Below are positions 1-11,479 of a DNA stretch of 64,000 nucleotides, piece after piece (position 1 is the stretch's first letter; each line of letters begins with the position of its first letter). Under the pieces are notes generated by a model. The model saw nothing but the letters and a program-made list of their open reading frames with translations, was not told the origin of the DNA and did not search any database. The stretch covers positions 19,528,489 to 19,592,488 of the forward strand of contig NC_092572.1 in NCBI RefSeq assembly GCF_037975245.1, read 5' to 3'. The position numbers were made by a program, and so were the translations under genes. This stretch comes from Apostichopus japonicus (taxonomy: Eukaryota; Echinodermata; Holothuroidea; Aspidochirotida; Stichopodidae).

Positions 1-45
1 ATAATCGATCCTGGTATAATTGTTCCTTCCTTTCACCATGCGCAG

Positions 46-3000
46 TTGACGTCTGCAGATAAAGTATCAATTCATACAGGCGAGAACATTAAGAAGGAAG
101 GTAAGTTGTGTATTAAACTGCTAACAGTTGAAAGACATGTATTACAGGACTAAACACCTCATTAGTATCTGCGAATCATAGTGTACAACATTTGTTTTGA
201 GAACTTTTGCGCGATTGTATTGAAAGCAATGGAACAAACTAAGGGATCGTCAAAGGTTACTTAGCCAAACATTATTCCGTTAAATGACGAAATGACGAGC
301 AATCAAATGATGGAACCAAATGAATCTCTTCACACTTAAATATAGGACACGGATTTGGTACCATCTTGGTTCACGTTTAAAGCATGAACCATCAATAATC
401 GCGCAATAGAGGACTATATATAAAACGATAAAGTGAATTATGAATTTTGATACATCAGTCAAACTAATAAAAACAACAGTGTTCATATAAAGAATTTTTC
501 AACTGTCTATATATTGCAATTTTTCTTTCATTTTCTTTTCGTTAGGTGATTCTCATTCTATGAGAGCAGAATCAAAGATCGGCAAAGACGGTGGAACGCT
601 AGAGATTCCAAATACCGGTGTCAGCTTAAAAATACCTCCCGGTGCTCTGCGACGTGATTATTTTATCCGAATGAGAATAATTTCACATCATTATCTGGAT
701 GAAACTGAATTATCGTTTGCTAGTAACTCCTCAGTAGTGGTAGAACTCCTTCCCAATAACGTTAAGCTTTTAATACCAGCAACATTGACATTACCTCACT
801 GTTTGGTTCTCAAGGGAAAATGTGGATGGAAAGCAAAGGTATACAGCAGTCACCATAAACAAGGTAAATTATGGTTTTGTTACTTGAAAAATAAAATGGT
901 GAACGAATGAATGTGACATATTTTGGGGTTGCAAACAATACAGCGGAATGTTACATGTACTCATTAATCAGAGTTAAAATGACGTTACATGAATAAACTG
1001 TGATTATTCTTATCATTGAAAAGATTTATAAAGCATCAAAGTGAAAACCACACCATAAAAAATCAAAGCAGTAAGATATATAAACGTATGAGCCAATAAT
1101 AAAGACTGAAAACGATAAGTTTTTAACCTCTTCATAAAAATTTAAAAAGTGCACTACTACATATTTCAACAGGCAAACTATTCTAGAGTTTAGAAGCAAT
1201 AAAGCAAAAAGCGCGTTCTCCTAACTTAGAGTGAACCTTAGAACATAGAGATCAGAACGATTAGATGACCGAGTTCAATAACCACCGGTCCTCATGGCCA
1301 GCAAATCCTAAAGTAAAAAGATCATGTGTCCTTAGGGAAGCTTAAGAATCCTAAACTGTTTGCGGTATTTGATAGGCAACCAGTGAACCTGTTGCAGGAG
1401 GGAAGACTAACATGCGATCTAGATGGTACATGAAATAAACCTCTAACAGCAGCATTCTGTATACGTTTTAGCTTATTGATAAGATAATTAGGTAATCCAC
1501 TGTATAAACAATTCGAATGGTCAAGGTCCCTTATAACAAGAGTGAGGGTACGGCAAGACTGAAAACTGAGACTCTTACCAAAAACAATTTGACATATCTT
1601 ATTCATTTATAAGTTTATACGTAAGTGAATACGAGTTGCATTGAACATAGGTAAATACGTAAGTGAATACGAGTTGCGTTGAACATTTCTAAAGAAAGAT
1701 GGCATTTTTTTTATTCTAGGTAAGGATTTCAGTTTTATAATCAGGACCGTTATCCGATGTTCAATTTTACTTGTTTTTTTTATCACATATTTTTTTTTTT
1801 TTTAATTAGGCAACCAACCACAATGGGAAGAGGAAATAAATACTCAGTGTGATGTTTCTAATGAAACCTGTGCAATGCAGCTTTACAATTTCAGCTGGAG
1901 GAAAGTTAGACTTGGTGATGATATAGTCGAGGCAAAAAGGATTATTTTGTATGCCGCTATGCGTCCTTCTATTGAAAATGAAATATTTCTTGATATAGGG
2001 TACTACTGGCAGTTACCAAGTTGCCGAGAGGTAAGCAAGTTTAAATAATTCGACCTGTGTAAAAAAACTGTTAAATAGTGCCATACGGGAAAGTAGCCCT
2101 AAATCGTTAAGCTCCTTTTTACATAACTGTCTTTTTCTGCCAGTGGCATATCAATATTTAAATTTGTTAGTAGCTTTTATCAGTTAAGGTTTCTCTATTA
2201 ATATGAGAAACTGAGATACCATGTAGACAATCAACGTTCAAGCTGATTTTGCTTCAGTGCCGCAAGCTATATGCATTTTCATTATGAGAGTTAAAAGTAG
2301 CAAAAACGTCGGTGCAGGGAAATGACTCTTCATTATTAATAATTTAGGTTTATATTAATATGTATCTAACGAAAACTAATTCGGACCATTAACATCTTAC
2401 TAATGATATAAATATGTAATATTGATCAAAGACAGCTCTTAGCTAAACGGTACAATTGGGGTTTTACCCATTTTGTAATAGGCTACCGTTGTACAGATAC
2501 AGTTAACCTTATATGTTAAGGGATATGGCATCTACCATCTAATCTTAACCATTCTCTAATTCACTACAACAATATTTAACAATGGTATTGCTGTACAACC
2601 TTACAATGTCATTCTCTCTCTGTCTACTCTCAAAGTTTCCCAAATTGAATTCAGTCATTGTGTTGCATCGGATACCAGACGTGTTTTACAGAGACGGGCA
2701 ATTGCCTCTGAAAGTTTTATTAGAAAAAGTAGTACCAACTAATTGGACATATAATAAAGAAAACAATGAAAAGGTTGGTTGAAATAGTTTATTCTTAAAT
2801 AAATCAGATTAAAACTATCATGTTATTAAGCTTGAATATTTTTTTCTCTTACTTTATTACCATCAGCAGAAGCACATATATGTAAAAGAGAATGTCACAT
2901 AATCTTACTGAATCATCAATTAACATACAAACTAGTGTATGACACTTATCATTGTGTAGGGAAGTATAGCAATACCGTATGGTCTAACTAAAGCCTGCAA

Positions 3001-6000
3001 AAAAAGTTGCACAAGTAATAAATTATTTAAAGTATTGCTATTGTAACCGCCACATCCATTAATGTTTCCAACTAAGTTGCAACCGTCATTGTCAGTGCCA
3101 ATGGAAATAATGGCTTTATCAAACTTTGTGTATAATGTGATGACACGTTTTCACGCAAAAAGAAAAATAAGTATATTGTATATGACATTCTGCTGGTAAG
3201 TTTATTACTGAGCTAAATGCCGGTCCGGCTTCCATCATTTCATAGAATCCGTCATTTCTGTGCAACAATAAGGTAAAATAAGTATGTTGTTTATCGGTAG
3301 TAAATATTTGTTAGATCCGTTTAAATTAATTTAAAATTAAATAAGCATCACTTTTCAAAATTACCTGCGGTTTTGCTGGTAAAGTTATAGATTAACGGAA
3401 TATGACATTATTTTGAAAGAATTTGGTTCTATAAATCTATTGATCAAAAACCAAAAGTTGACATTAATACTGTCTACTATATTTCTCTAAAGAACTTAGA
3501 CCAAGGAATAGAAATAGCGACCACGAATCGTTCTAAGATCATGCTACCCGCAACATAGAAAAATGTAAAAAGTTAATATTATGTAGGCCTACGTATTCTT
3601 AAGTTTACTTTGTTTTCCCAGGTATGTTAAAGTATGTTGAATTCAATTAATATCATATTCATGTAACAACTATTATCTTTGCTTTTAAAGGAAATCAGAT
3701 TTAGCACAGTTGCGATTACGAATGGAAGTTTTTGTACGTTTGTCCTAAAAAAGTGTGTCTCCGGCGAAACAGACAGATGTGCATGTTACTTTAAAGCTGG
3801 CCAAGGGTCGAGGCTTGTGGAATTACAGTTCTCACTAAAGGTTAGTTGCTACGCTTTAGTTAACTTTGCGTAATGTATGTTGTGTTTTTTAGCAAAGAAT
3901 ATCCTTCTATGTTCGATATTTTTCTTATTTCTACCATTGGATTACAAATGGTGTACATTTAACGGCAGCTGTAGGGATGTCATCTGTATTTGTTCTCTCA
4001 CAACTCCCATTCTCATGATGTTCAATGTTGTATGTGTTAATTTATGTATGCGTGTATGTGTGTATGTATGCGCGTATGTATACATGTGTCTGAGAAGTAC
4101 ACAAAATAAATAGAGCGAGACATCAATTTTAGAGTAACGCTACATCTCTATAGTTTATTAAACGTCTCTCTGACTTAAAGGTAAAATTACTTGAGAAATA
4201 ACAACAGGAAATCCGAACAAATAAAGCAGTTATCAAAACAGCTATCCCAATTTCTTCTTCCATTCAAATTTAAACAATAGTGTCATTGTGACCCTGGAAA
4301 TACACCATATACAGCACAAGGATATTGTACACCCAGGTCAAAGGTACCTGGAGTTTCTACGGATGCCGGTAGATGATACTTCCTTACACTCTTATTGATC
4401 GTTGGTCGCTTTGAACGGATGATTTCTAGCTTTTCTTCTACGCATAGATTACACATATCTGATACGTACTTCCTAGTGCTCTACAGTTCTTAGGATTTCT
4501 CAGGTTACAGTATAGTTTTTTTTTTTGCTTCCCTTAAGTCCTCATATATGCAACCTCGTACTAGGTCTGTCAGGGGCCCCCATTCGAAACCATATACTAT
4601 ATACACACCAAATCCTTTAGAAATCAGAGATATGAGAAGAAACCGAATTGTCTAAACATATACGGGAATTTAATCGTTGTAGATCAGTTGTATGGGGTTG
4701 CCCGGGAGGTTTGTAAAGTAGTCTAACAAGTTCTAATTGTGGTAATGAAAGAACAACACGTGCACAAGATCAGTGGATAGAACAATTTCAAACACCTACA
4801 ATGTGATCATCATAACACGGTATATATTTATTTTATTTTCACTAATCATATTGAGTAGCGCAATGATTCATGAATTCATTTGGTGCTAGACTGACTGGTG
4901 ATTTTTTCACCCATGTGTTTGGCAGTGCCCAGTGACATTGCTCAGGTAAGTACTCCATGAAAAGAACTCCCTGAAAAAATAATGTTGTTTAGGTGCCCAA
5001 CATATTGATTGCAGTTTATTAGTTTCCAAATAGAAATTTCTTTGCGGATTTATGCAGGGAAAATTCTCCTTATAGAAATTAACAGCAACATCAAATTTTC
5101 AACGATGCAAGCTTGTGACCTAAGTTGCATGCATACAGTAAATTCGGCTGTATATTGAAGCTGATCTGTCAAAACTCTCCCTCGCTAAGGTAGGATAAAA
5201 TACAAACAATCAATACTAAAGATTAACCCTAGAGGCATATGCTACCATCATGACACTGATCATGGAACTGACACATTTGAGTGGGCAATCTTACAATAAA
5301 AACTTGTTTAGGTGACAGAAGTTCACATTGGATGTATATAATAAATGGTGCTGCACTAATGGTGCTTTATGTTGCAAAGGTGGCTATCATATTTGATACC
5401 AGTTGGAATGGGGATATGTGAGGTCGAGTTTTGATGCAGGTTGGGATGACGTCTGTCATTTTATATTATATTTTCTTTTCATTCCGTTTAACTGCTTTTA
5501 GAGCCAGCATGGTATGTCAAGAATAAGAGAGCTAAACTATCATACCCCCCCCCCCCAAAAAAAAAGTTATTACAATATGATTATTTTGTATCACTTAAGC
5601 TATGTACTATAGTTTAACAGTGACGCCATGGTGCATGGCACATTGCATGTAGATGACCTAAATACCATAAAAAAGTACAAACTACACAATGTACTGATAA
5701 ATCAAACTTCAGTTTTTTACAAAAAGATTAATATTTGGTTTTGTTCTTGCAGTATATACACATAATATTTTTTGTCAATAATTATGAAACAATGGGATGT
5801 GTATATAGATAGTATTGATATGCTATTATGTTGCTAGGAATCCAGTTTGTCAAGTACTGAAGCAATCATACCTTCAACGGGGAATGCTACTTCAAGAGAT
5901 ATACATGAAGAACGACCATCAGCAATTGCACAAACCGAAGGCAGTGCTGTTAGTGAAGAGTCTCTTCTGGTAACTGTTTAACCATTGCTATATTCCACCG

Positions 6001-7258
6001 GTGAAATTAAGCTTACTAGATTGTAATTTATTAAGTATTGATCAATAAGGCCTTCATGGGAAAGATAACGCGAAACTGTGAACCAAACGAACCTTTATCG
6101 AGTAATGTCTACGATATCATTATTGTAAGTCATTTCTTACAATATTCGTAAAGTGCTTTGTGGCTGCTACCTACGAACAACACTTTCGGGTCTCCGTTCA
6201 CTGCCTGTTTGTTCAGAATTTATCATTTTGAACTAAAACATGTTCGTCTTGGATCGAGTTCAAAGTCGAGAGGAATAAAATTGGGCTCACACTCAGTCAC
6301 AGTTACACTGACAACAACTTGTGGGAACCTCCTTCCAACGCAGTCGTTGGCCTTATGCTACGGGACGTGTCATCCACAAGCGATGAACACAAAATATTTC
6401 TTTCATTTGAGATGAAAGTTAGCTTCCTCTCACCTGTCTTGCACTGTGTCTAATACACAGCGTATTCTCCAAATGTATTCGTCACCGACGAGAGTACCTC
6501 TCATCCCCAGAGAAGACCCAAGATATTGTGTTTGCGATCCTTCGTAATATTCTGATCGATGTACCCCGAAAGTTACCGGACTTCCAACATCTCTCTTTTC
6601 ATGACAGGAGAGGGTCTTTCATCCAGACATCATATGCAGAACCTACATGCCTAGCCGCTTTCACGGTTACTGTGAGAGCATACGTCATGTCAAAAATCTC
6701 TGCTAGGATAACAGCGGCAGCCCGGCAGTGTATTACCGTCTAAACATATTTAAAGGATTCTACGGTCATTTCGTTGCTGCACAGTGCTAAACATAGGTAT
6801 ATTGTGGCAGATAATTTAGATAGGAAATTGCATGATTTGCGTAGAGACATATAAGTATATGAAATGCCACATAAATTCTGAAGGCAAAACGTTTTGTGGT
6901 TAAATAAAGAAATAATTAGGATGACCTTTCTCAAATTATTTTATTTCACGATGGTTCTCCAGAACATCTTCATATGAATGTACTTTTCTCTTATATTTCG
7001 TTTTCACAGGACTTATCAGCAAGGATTGGAAAATTCTGGAAAGATGTTGGAAGGAACCTTAACGTGTCTGAAGAAGAACTCTGCAATATCGAGCAAATGG
7101 GTAATCCAACTCTCAAGGAGAAGAATTACCAAATGCTACGTGTGTGGAAATGTAAAAGTGCCAGCGATGCAACTTATGACGTTCTCGGAGATGCTTTGAA
7201 AAAAGCAGGAGTAGCTAATTTACAAGAATATTTGCTCACAACATATAAGCCTACATGA
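46..7258 (+). CDS. ZU5-UPA-Death domain protein, left copy (multi-exon, 5' end outside window)
   Basis: Exons by splice sites and phase: 46-100, 546-863 (ZU5), 1810-2030, 2636-2773 and 3691-3840 (UPA-like), 5838-5969 (linker) and 7010-7258 (Death domain, TGA stop). Joined they are 1263 bases, open throughout, about 420 residues, partial at the N-terminus. The ZU5-UPA-DD order is that of the UNC5 cytoplasmic tail and of PIDD1, families that signal through Death-domain assembly. No leucine-rich repeats or transmembrane segment is visible, so orthology to either is not claimed. The extra linker exon seen in the right copy is present at 4539-4708 but damaged; because flanking phases are both 0, skipping it keeps the frame. 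The gene is tail to tail with its paralogue at 35475-48915. Exon structure is firm; expression and function are unknown. Confidence 0.85.
546..863 (+). CDS. ZU5 domain exon, left copy
   Basis: The 318-base exon has acceptor TTAG before 546 and donor GTAAAT after 863, phase 1 at both ends. The peptide carries the ZU5 hallmarks: a GKDGGTLEIP strand, the turn motif SLKIPPGALRR, and the later LTLPHC segment. The partner exon at 45892-46209 has the same length and about nine substitutions in 105 residues. ZU5 is a beta-sandwich interaction module that packs against UPA and the Death domain in UNC5-type proteins; whether this copy does so is inferred. Confidence 0.9.
945..1620 (-). mobile_element. 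L2/CR1-like LINE fragment (3' RT end), left arm
   Basis: On the minus strand the peptide at 1322-1606 reads like the C-terminal part of an L2/CR1-type reverse transcriptase: a DLDHSNCLYSGLP segment followed by INKLKRIQNAAVR, then a run similar to the HWLP region. It lies in the intron between the ZU5 and first UPA exons, opposite to the gene. The copy is interrupted by frameshifts. The mirrored copy sits in the same intron of the right arm, so insertion predates the inverted duplication. Confidence 0.8.
1810..3840 (+). CDS. UPA-like region, three exons, left copy
   Basis: Exons 1810-2030 (221 bases), 2636-2773 (138) and 3691-3840 (150) match the right-copy exons 44767-44987, 44024-44161 and 42914-43063 in length and phase. 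The peptide has beta-rich segments such as MQLYNFSWRKVRL and LVELQFSLK, in the position where UPA follows ZU5 in UNC5 and PIDD1. The UPA assignment rests mainly on position and general pattern; a profile search would settle it. Donor sites after exons 2 and 3 are GTTGGT and GTTAGT, weaker than GTAAGT but identical in the right copy. Confidence 0.75.
4539..4708 (+). pseudogene. Damaged linker exon X, left copy
   Basis: It aligns with the intact 195-base exons X at 41996-42190 and 39924-40118. The left version has lost about two dozen bases in its first half and one A in an AGAAAG run, which leads to an in-frame TAA soon after; total length 170 is not a multiple of three. The acceptor (TTAAG) is preserved and the donor is GTTTGT. 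It is probably skipped in the left transcript, which would keep the ZU5-UPA-linker-Death frame intact. Confidence 0.7.
5838..5969 (+). CDS. Linker exon Y, left copy
   Basis: The 132-base phase 0-0 exon has acceptor GCTAG and donor GTAACT. Its 44 residues are rich in Ser, Glu, Thr and Ala, with no domain signature, typical of a flexible tether. It begins ESSLSSTEA and ends VSEESLL, running straight into the Death-domain exon. The same exon occurs three times in the right-arm gene. Confidence 0.8.
6160..6545 (+). pseudogene. Conserved ZU5-like remnant between linker and Death exons, left arm
   Basis: One frame, open from about 6222 to 6540, contains WEPPSNAVVGLMLRDVSS followed by VSFLSPVLHC. 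These resemble the ZU5 landmarks PPGA and LSPVxxC in the right order and spacing. The mirrored right-arm segment (about 36580-36290) keeps the same motifs, as EPPLDAAFGLILRDVSS and VSFLSPALHC, then stops. A second overlapping frame is also open in both arms (85 and 84 codons), which is probably coincidental. No clean splice sites were identified. A decayed second ZU5 unit or an unused exon is the best reading, but it needs a profile search. Confidence 0.4.
7010..7258 (+). CDS. Death domain, terminal exon, left copy
   Basis: The acceptor is TTTTCACAG, phase 0, ending in TGA at 7256-7258. The 82-residue peptide has the six-helix Death-fold pattern: LSARIGKFWKDVGRNL, an LCNIEQ segment, the conserved core Trp in LRVWK, and a closing LQEYLL helix. 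The domain mediates homotypic assembly in UNC5, PIDD and related signalling proteins. It is about 78 percent identical to the right copy, lower than the ZU5 exon, so the two copies may differ in partner choice (inference). Confidence 0.88.
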   Translation, partial: DLSARIGKFWKDVGRNLNVSEEELCNIEQMGNPTLKEKNYQMLRVWKCKSASDATYDVLGDALKKAGVANLQEYLLTTYKPT

Positions 7259-9160
7259 GTTGAACTGTAGACAAACGCCAATTCAAACAAGAACAACAGA
7301 AGTAATCTACTTCATATGAATTGCAATGAAGAGTAGAATCTCGTTTATACTAAATTTGTATTACCCAGATTGACAAGTCACATTCGGGTACCGACGAACG
7401 CTTACCTTTAAATTGTTACACAAGAAAACAGTAGCATGCCTTAATGCTGCGGTTAATCTAAAGTAATTTGATTTTTCGTTTTGACTGCTCATGTAAACCT
7501 GACAAGTGGATTCTTATTCCATTCGTTAATGTGAATTTTTAGGCAGGCTGACCTTTCATTGTGATTATATTGTGAAAGACTTGGTGTCAACCATATGGCT
7601 GCGAAAATCAGTTACGCAGGATTGAAGTTGACTTCTACTAGCCTAGTCGTGCTATATATTGATGCTGAATAGGATACAGCACAATTTGTAACATGATCAA
7701 GGCTAACCAAAGAAAGGCGTGGTAATGGTTAAGCAATACATTTTATATAAATAGCTAAAGTTTAATATACCGTCAAAGCAGCAAACGCCAATTATGTGCA
7801 TTGTAGTACTTTCATGAAATTCACACATTAACATTTTCCTTTTACAAGTGCATATCTGTCTTATTCTGTGGCGTCACATCTGAGCAAACTTCGATAAAAT
7901 TGCGTAATTGAAAGATAGTAAACCTAAATTTAGGGCAAAGTTAGAGCGATCATCATCACTGCAACCTTAAATAAAACACTTTTACTTTCATCATTTCGAT
8001 GTAACCGTATACTATCAAATACATCCGCTAACACTTAAGATATAAGGGGGTTGCTCGGTAGTCTTACCTGACATGGCGCACTTGAATCAACTAGTAAGAT
8101 GCCAATTATCTACCTTATCCCAGACTTGTATTACAGTTTTAGTACAAAAGCATGAGTGAGCTGCGCTAGCAAAATCCCCCTGGTATGAGTGCTAGCAAAA
8201 GTTTGGGGGCAGCCATTTGGGAGGGCTAAGACGGTAAGTCGCCCAGTGAAAGGGATCTAAGGGGAGCAGTGTCCCCGCCTCTTTGAGAAAGTTTGGTAAA
8301 ATGAAGGATGCTTAGGCTGTATTTTCTGATTTATCGTGCACTGTGAATTTTGTAATACTACTACCAGTGGGGCAGTGGGTAGGGGTCTGTCTTGTACACC
8401 CATATTATTAATATAAGGAGAAAATTGGTAATACCGCTAACACTAGTGAATAGGTTTAGGGTTCTTGTTAGAATCATCGACGATTCCGGTTTGCACATAC
8501 GCAGTTAAAGCCATGACGTTACCGTCTTACCTAGCAGCGTTTAATAGAAAGAATAAAAGTTTGGTCAAATGCACGATATAAACATGCCAATCATTGCTGA
8601 TATCTCATCACCCACCTCAGAAACACAGTAAGTTATATGTTGCAACAGGAAAATAAATGGGCGGGGATCTTATACATTATTAAAGATGTTTTTCTTTTGA
8701 GTGGTTGAAGTAGTACCGACACTCAAGTAGTATTGAAAAGTAGGTATTACTATGTAGGATTAGATAATTTATAAGATCAAATTTATTCTCTGTTAAAGGT
8801 GGTTCTTGTAAACGGAAGTAAAGTCTTGCGGTCCGCTGAGTTGAAATGCTGTATGCGGATTAAGCCTAAATCATTGTTCTGTAAACTGACGGTTTTGGGC
8901 CTTTTTTATAATTAGAGGAATTGTTATTAACTCTATGTAGCATAAAACAACAGGGACGACGAATACGACAGTAACCACACAACTTGTATGACTACATCTC
9001 ATGTCGCTAATTATGGCATTTAAAAGTGCTTCTTGGTAGGCTTAATGACAATTATAAATAAGAAGAAGAAGAAGAAAATTTCATCAGTTTGATAGACGAG
9101 AACATAACAATATTACAAAATACTACCAATTCTATTTTCTGTTATTATAATTCATCATGG
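7259..9160. other. Mirrored non-coding stretch, left arm
   Basis: This is the 3' flank of the left Death-domain gene, with no supported gene. It is recognisably mirrored in 35474-32960, including a GC-richer block at 8140-8300 that pairs with 34250-34090. An AATAAA-like motif lies near 7970 but cannot be assigned as the polyadenylation signal. Confidence 0.6.
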
Positions 9161-9985
9161 ATGACTTATCTCATATTACAGAGGATGATACTCGAGAAGC
9201 AGATACATTCATTAAGATTCAGTGTCTTTGAACTATCGTCTACGTTGCTGTATACACGGCCATTACACTCATGTGTGTATTTGGTAATGCGTTGCTTCTA
9301 GTCTCATATATCTGCTTCGGAGATTTGCGCGAAATTAGCAACAACTACGACATGTTTGGTTTGACGGTAACCGACTTTCTGACAGGATTGGTAGCGATGC
9401 CACTCGCAATTTCAAAACCGTCTGGTAATTAGCGATTTTCACTTGTCACGCCTGGTCAAGGTCTCACCTCTTCCTACCGGCATATGTCTTTACTTCGTGT
9501 TCAATGGCCTTGTTATTAGGAATAACTGTTGATCGATATATTGCGGTATCACGTCCGTTCACATATCACGTCATCATGAATTCGAGGAAAACCATTAAGA
9601 TCGTAATTTTGGGGTATTCATTCGGAACGGTGTTTGGAACTCTACCGGTCTGGAGTTTCGGTGGAGACCCACATCAATGGATGTTAGAACTTGAACAGTA
9701 CGATGGCCCGATACTAAAAAATTCATGTGCCTCTGCTTCATTCATAATACCCTTTTGGCTATTATCACTGATCATTGCGTAGAGTGAAAATCTTCTACAT
9801 CGCATACCCCAGAATGGATACTGTATCAAAAAGCAGGTCTCAGAGGGCAAAGTCTGTTGAGTGGAAAATGAGCATGCGCACTACAATAACCAGCGCCATT
9901 GTTCTCGGTGCATTTACCATTATTTGATTACCACAAAGTTTTAAGGACGTGTTCAGACTTTATCTTGCGATGGATCTGAAATCAC
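9160..9985 (+). pseudogene. Class A GPCR pseudogene (GPCR-B), left arm
   Basis: Pieces of a rhodopsin-family receptor occur in order: TM1 with VFGNAL, TM2 with VTDFLTGLVAMPLAI, TM3 ending GITVDRYIAVSRP (an intact DRY motif), then TM4, EL2 and TM5. After TM5 the frame changes at a TAG (IIA then stop) and TM6 continues in another frame, with an in-frame TGA inside TM6. There is a further break near 9420 between TM2 and TM3. The longest uninterrupted piece is 9504-9782. The TM5 stop and TM6 stop are shared with the right-arm copy. Sequence style is amine/adenosine-receptor-like, but no subfamily is claimed. Confidence 0.85.
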
Positions 9986-10087
9986 TGGGAGGATGAAGTG
10001 GCCCAACCGGCCTGATCGGCAGTATTATTAATCGATAAAAAGATTACGTATGTAGAGGGATGAGGTATTAATAGGAACTTACCTAAC

Positions 10088-10954
10088 CTTTGTTCTAGTC
10101 GATAAGGAGATTATGTGTTTAGAAGTATCAAATTATTGTAATGCAATAGTGGAGTAATGTGTTCTCAATTGTGAAGTTGTATTTTTGTGTATTTTGTGAT
10201 ATTAAGTATGTAGTTTTGATGTTTTTAATAACTTGAACATTTGTATTTTTGTGTATTTTGTTATATTTAGTATGTAGTTTTGATGTTTTTAATAGCTTGA
10301 ATTAAAAAAAAATGATATATAGTATTGTTACTTAGTTACTTGTTATATATATGGTTATTTAGATAGGTATTGTTATTTTTACTTATTGTACTTATTGTTA
10401 CTTAGATAGGTATTGATAGATATTGTTATTGTTACTTAGATAGATATTGTTACTTAGGAAATGATAAATAGCATAGTTACTTGTGGTAAAGTTGCAATAG
10501 CATAAGGCATTATTAATACTATATTTTTAATGAAATAACAAACGACTGTGTTTAATTGTAAAGTTAAATTCTTTGTTCTAGTCGATAAGGAGATTATTTA
10601 CTTAGAAGTATCAAATAAGTGTAAGGTAATAGTGGAGTAATGTCTTCTCAATTGTGAAGTTATGTTTTTGTATATATTGTGATGTTTAGTATGCAGTTTT
10701 GACATTTGTTTTATAACTTGAAAATTTGTATTTTTGTGTAATTTGTATTATGTAGTATGTAGTTTGATGTTCTTAATTACTTGAACAAAATAAAAAAAAA
10801 GATATATAGTATTGTTACTTAGTTACTTGTTATATGGTATTGTTACTTAGATAGGTATTGTTGTTGTTACTTATTGTACTTATTTTACTTATTGCTACTT
10901 AAATAGGTAGTGATAGGTATTGTTATTGTTACTTAAATAGGTATTGTTACTTAG

Positions 10955-11048
<94 letters not shown>

Positions 11049-11060
11049 TTAGTTACTTGT
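10088..11060 (+). repeat. Tandem duplication of about 480 bp
   Basis: The segment starting TTTGTTCTAGTCGATAAGG at about 10088 recurs at about 10571 in the same orientation. It is followed in both copies by the same succession of short AT-rich motifs (GTTACTTAGATAGGTATT) and by a TTACTTGTGGT block. Copies differ by many small indels. The second copy contains the (TA)n tract. Confidence 0.75.
10959..11046. repeat. (TA)n microsatellite
   Basis: About 44 uninterrupted TA units inside the second copy of the 480-bp duplication. Confidence 0.97.
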
Positions 11061-11168
11061 GGTCAAGTTGCGTTAGGAAAGGGCAATATTAACATTCAGG
11101 AAAATAAGGTATTTTTGTAAGGGAAACTTATAAATCGAGGACGATTTATTTTACCAAGGGGAGAATAT

Positions 11169-11419
11169 TGTAACATCTTATAATAAAGACTGCTGGCCCA
11201 CTATATTGTTAATGAAATAACAAACGACTGTATTCAATTGTAAAGTTAACTCTCACCCTTAATCTATATCCCTCATTTGTATCCGAAATGCTAAGACGAT
11301 ATAGACCCTTTATTTTTGTAATAATAGTAAATTTTTATGTTGACTCGTGCATGTTTGCTGTCGGCGAGACCTTGCTCGCTGTTTTAAAAGGCTTGTTGGG
11401 TTGGCCACGAGGTGTTACA
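11169..11419 (+). mobile_element. Candidate LTR (251 bp) with adjoining polypurine tract
   Basis: The unit begins TGTAACA and ends TGTTACA, perfect inverted ends of the TG...CA type. It is immediately preceded by a purine-rich AAGGGGAGAA, the expected plus-strand primer site of an LTR retrotransposon, and contains AATAAA near its start. These features fit a 3' LTR. No matching 5' LTR was found in the window. Confidence 0.55.
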
Positions 11420-11479
11420 AGGAAGTATTTTGATTAAATATATGTTACGCACGGTTCCTAGTGTTGTACATAGTATATT

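Noticed and set aside
6158-6415. 85-codon open frame as a separate small gene
   Set aside because: The frame shows no domain, while an overlapping frame in the same segment carries ZU5-like motifs; mirrored retention in the other arm follows from the duplication.
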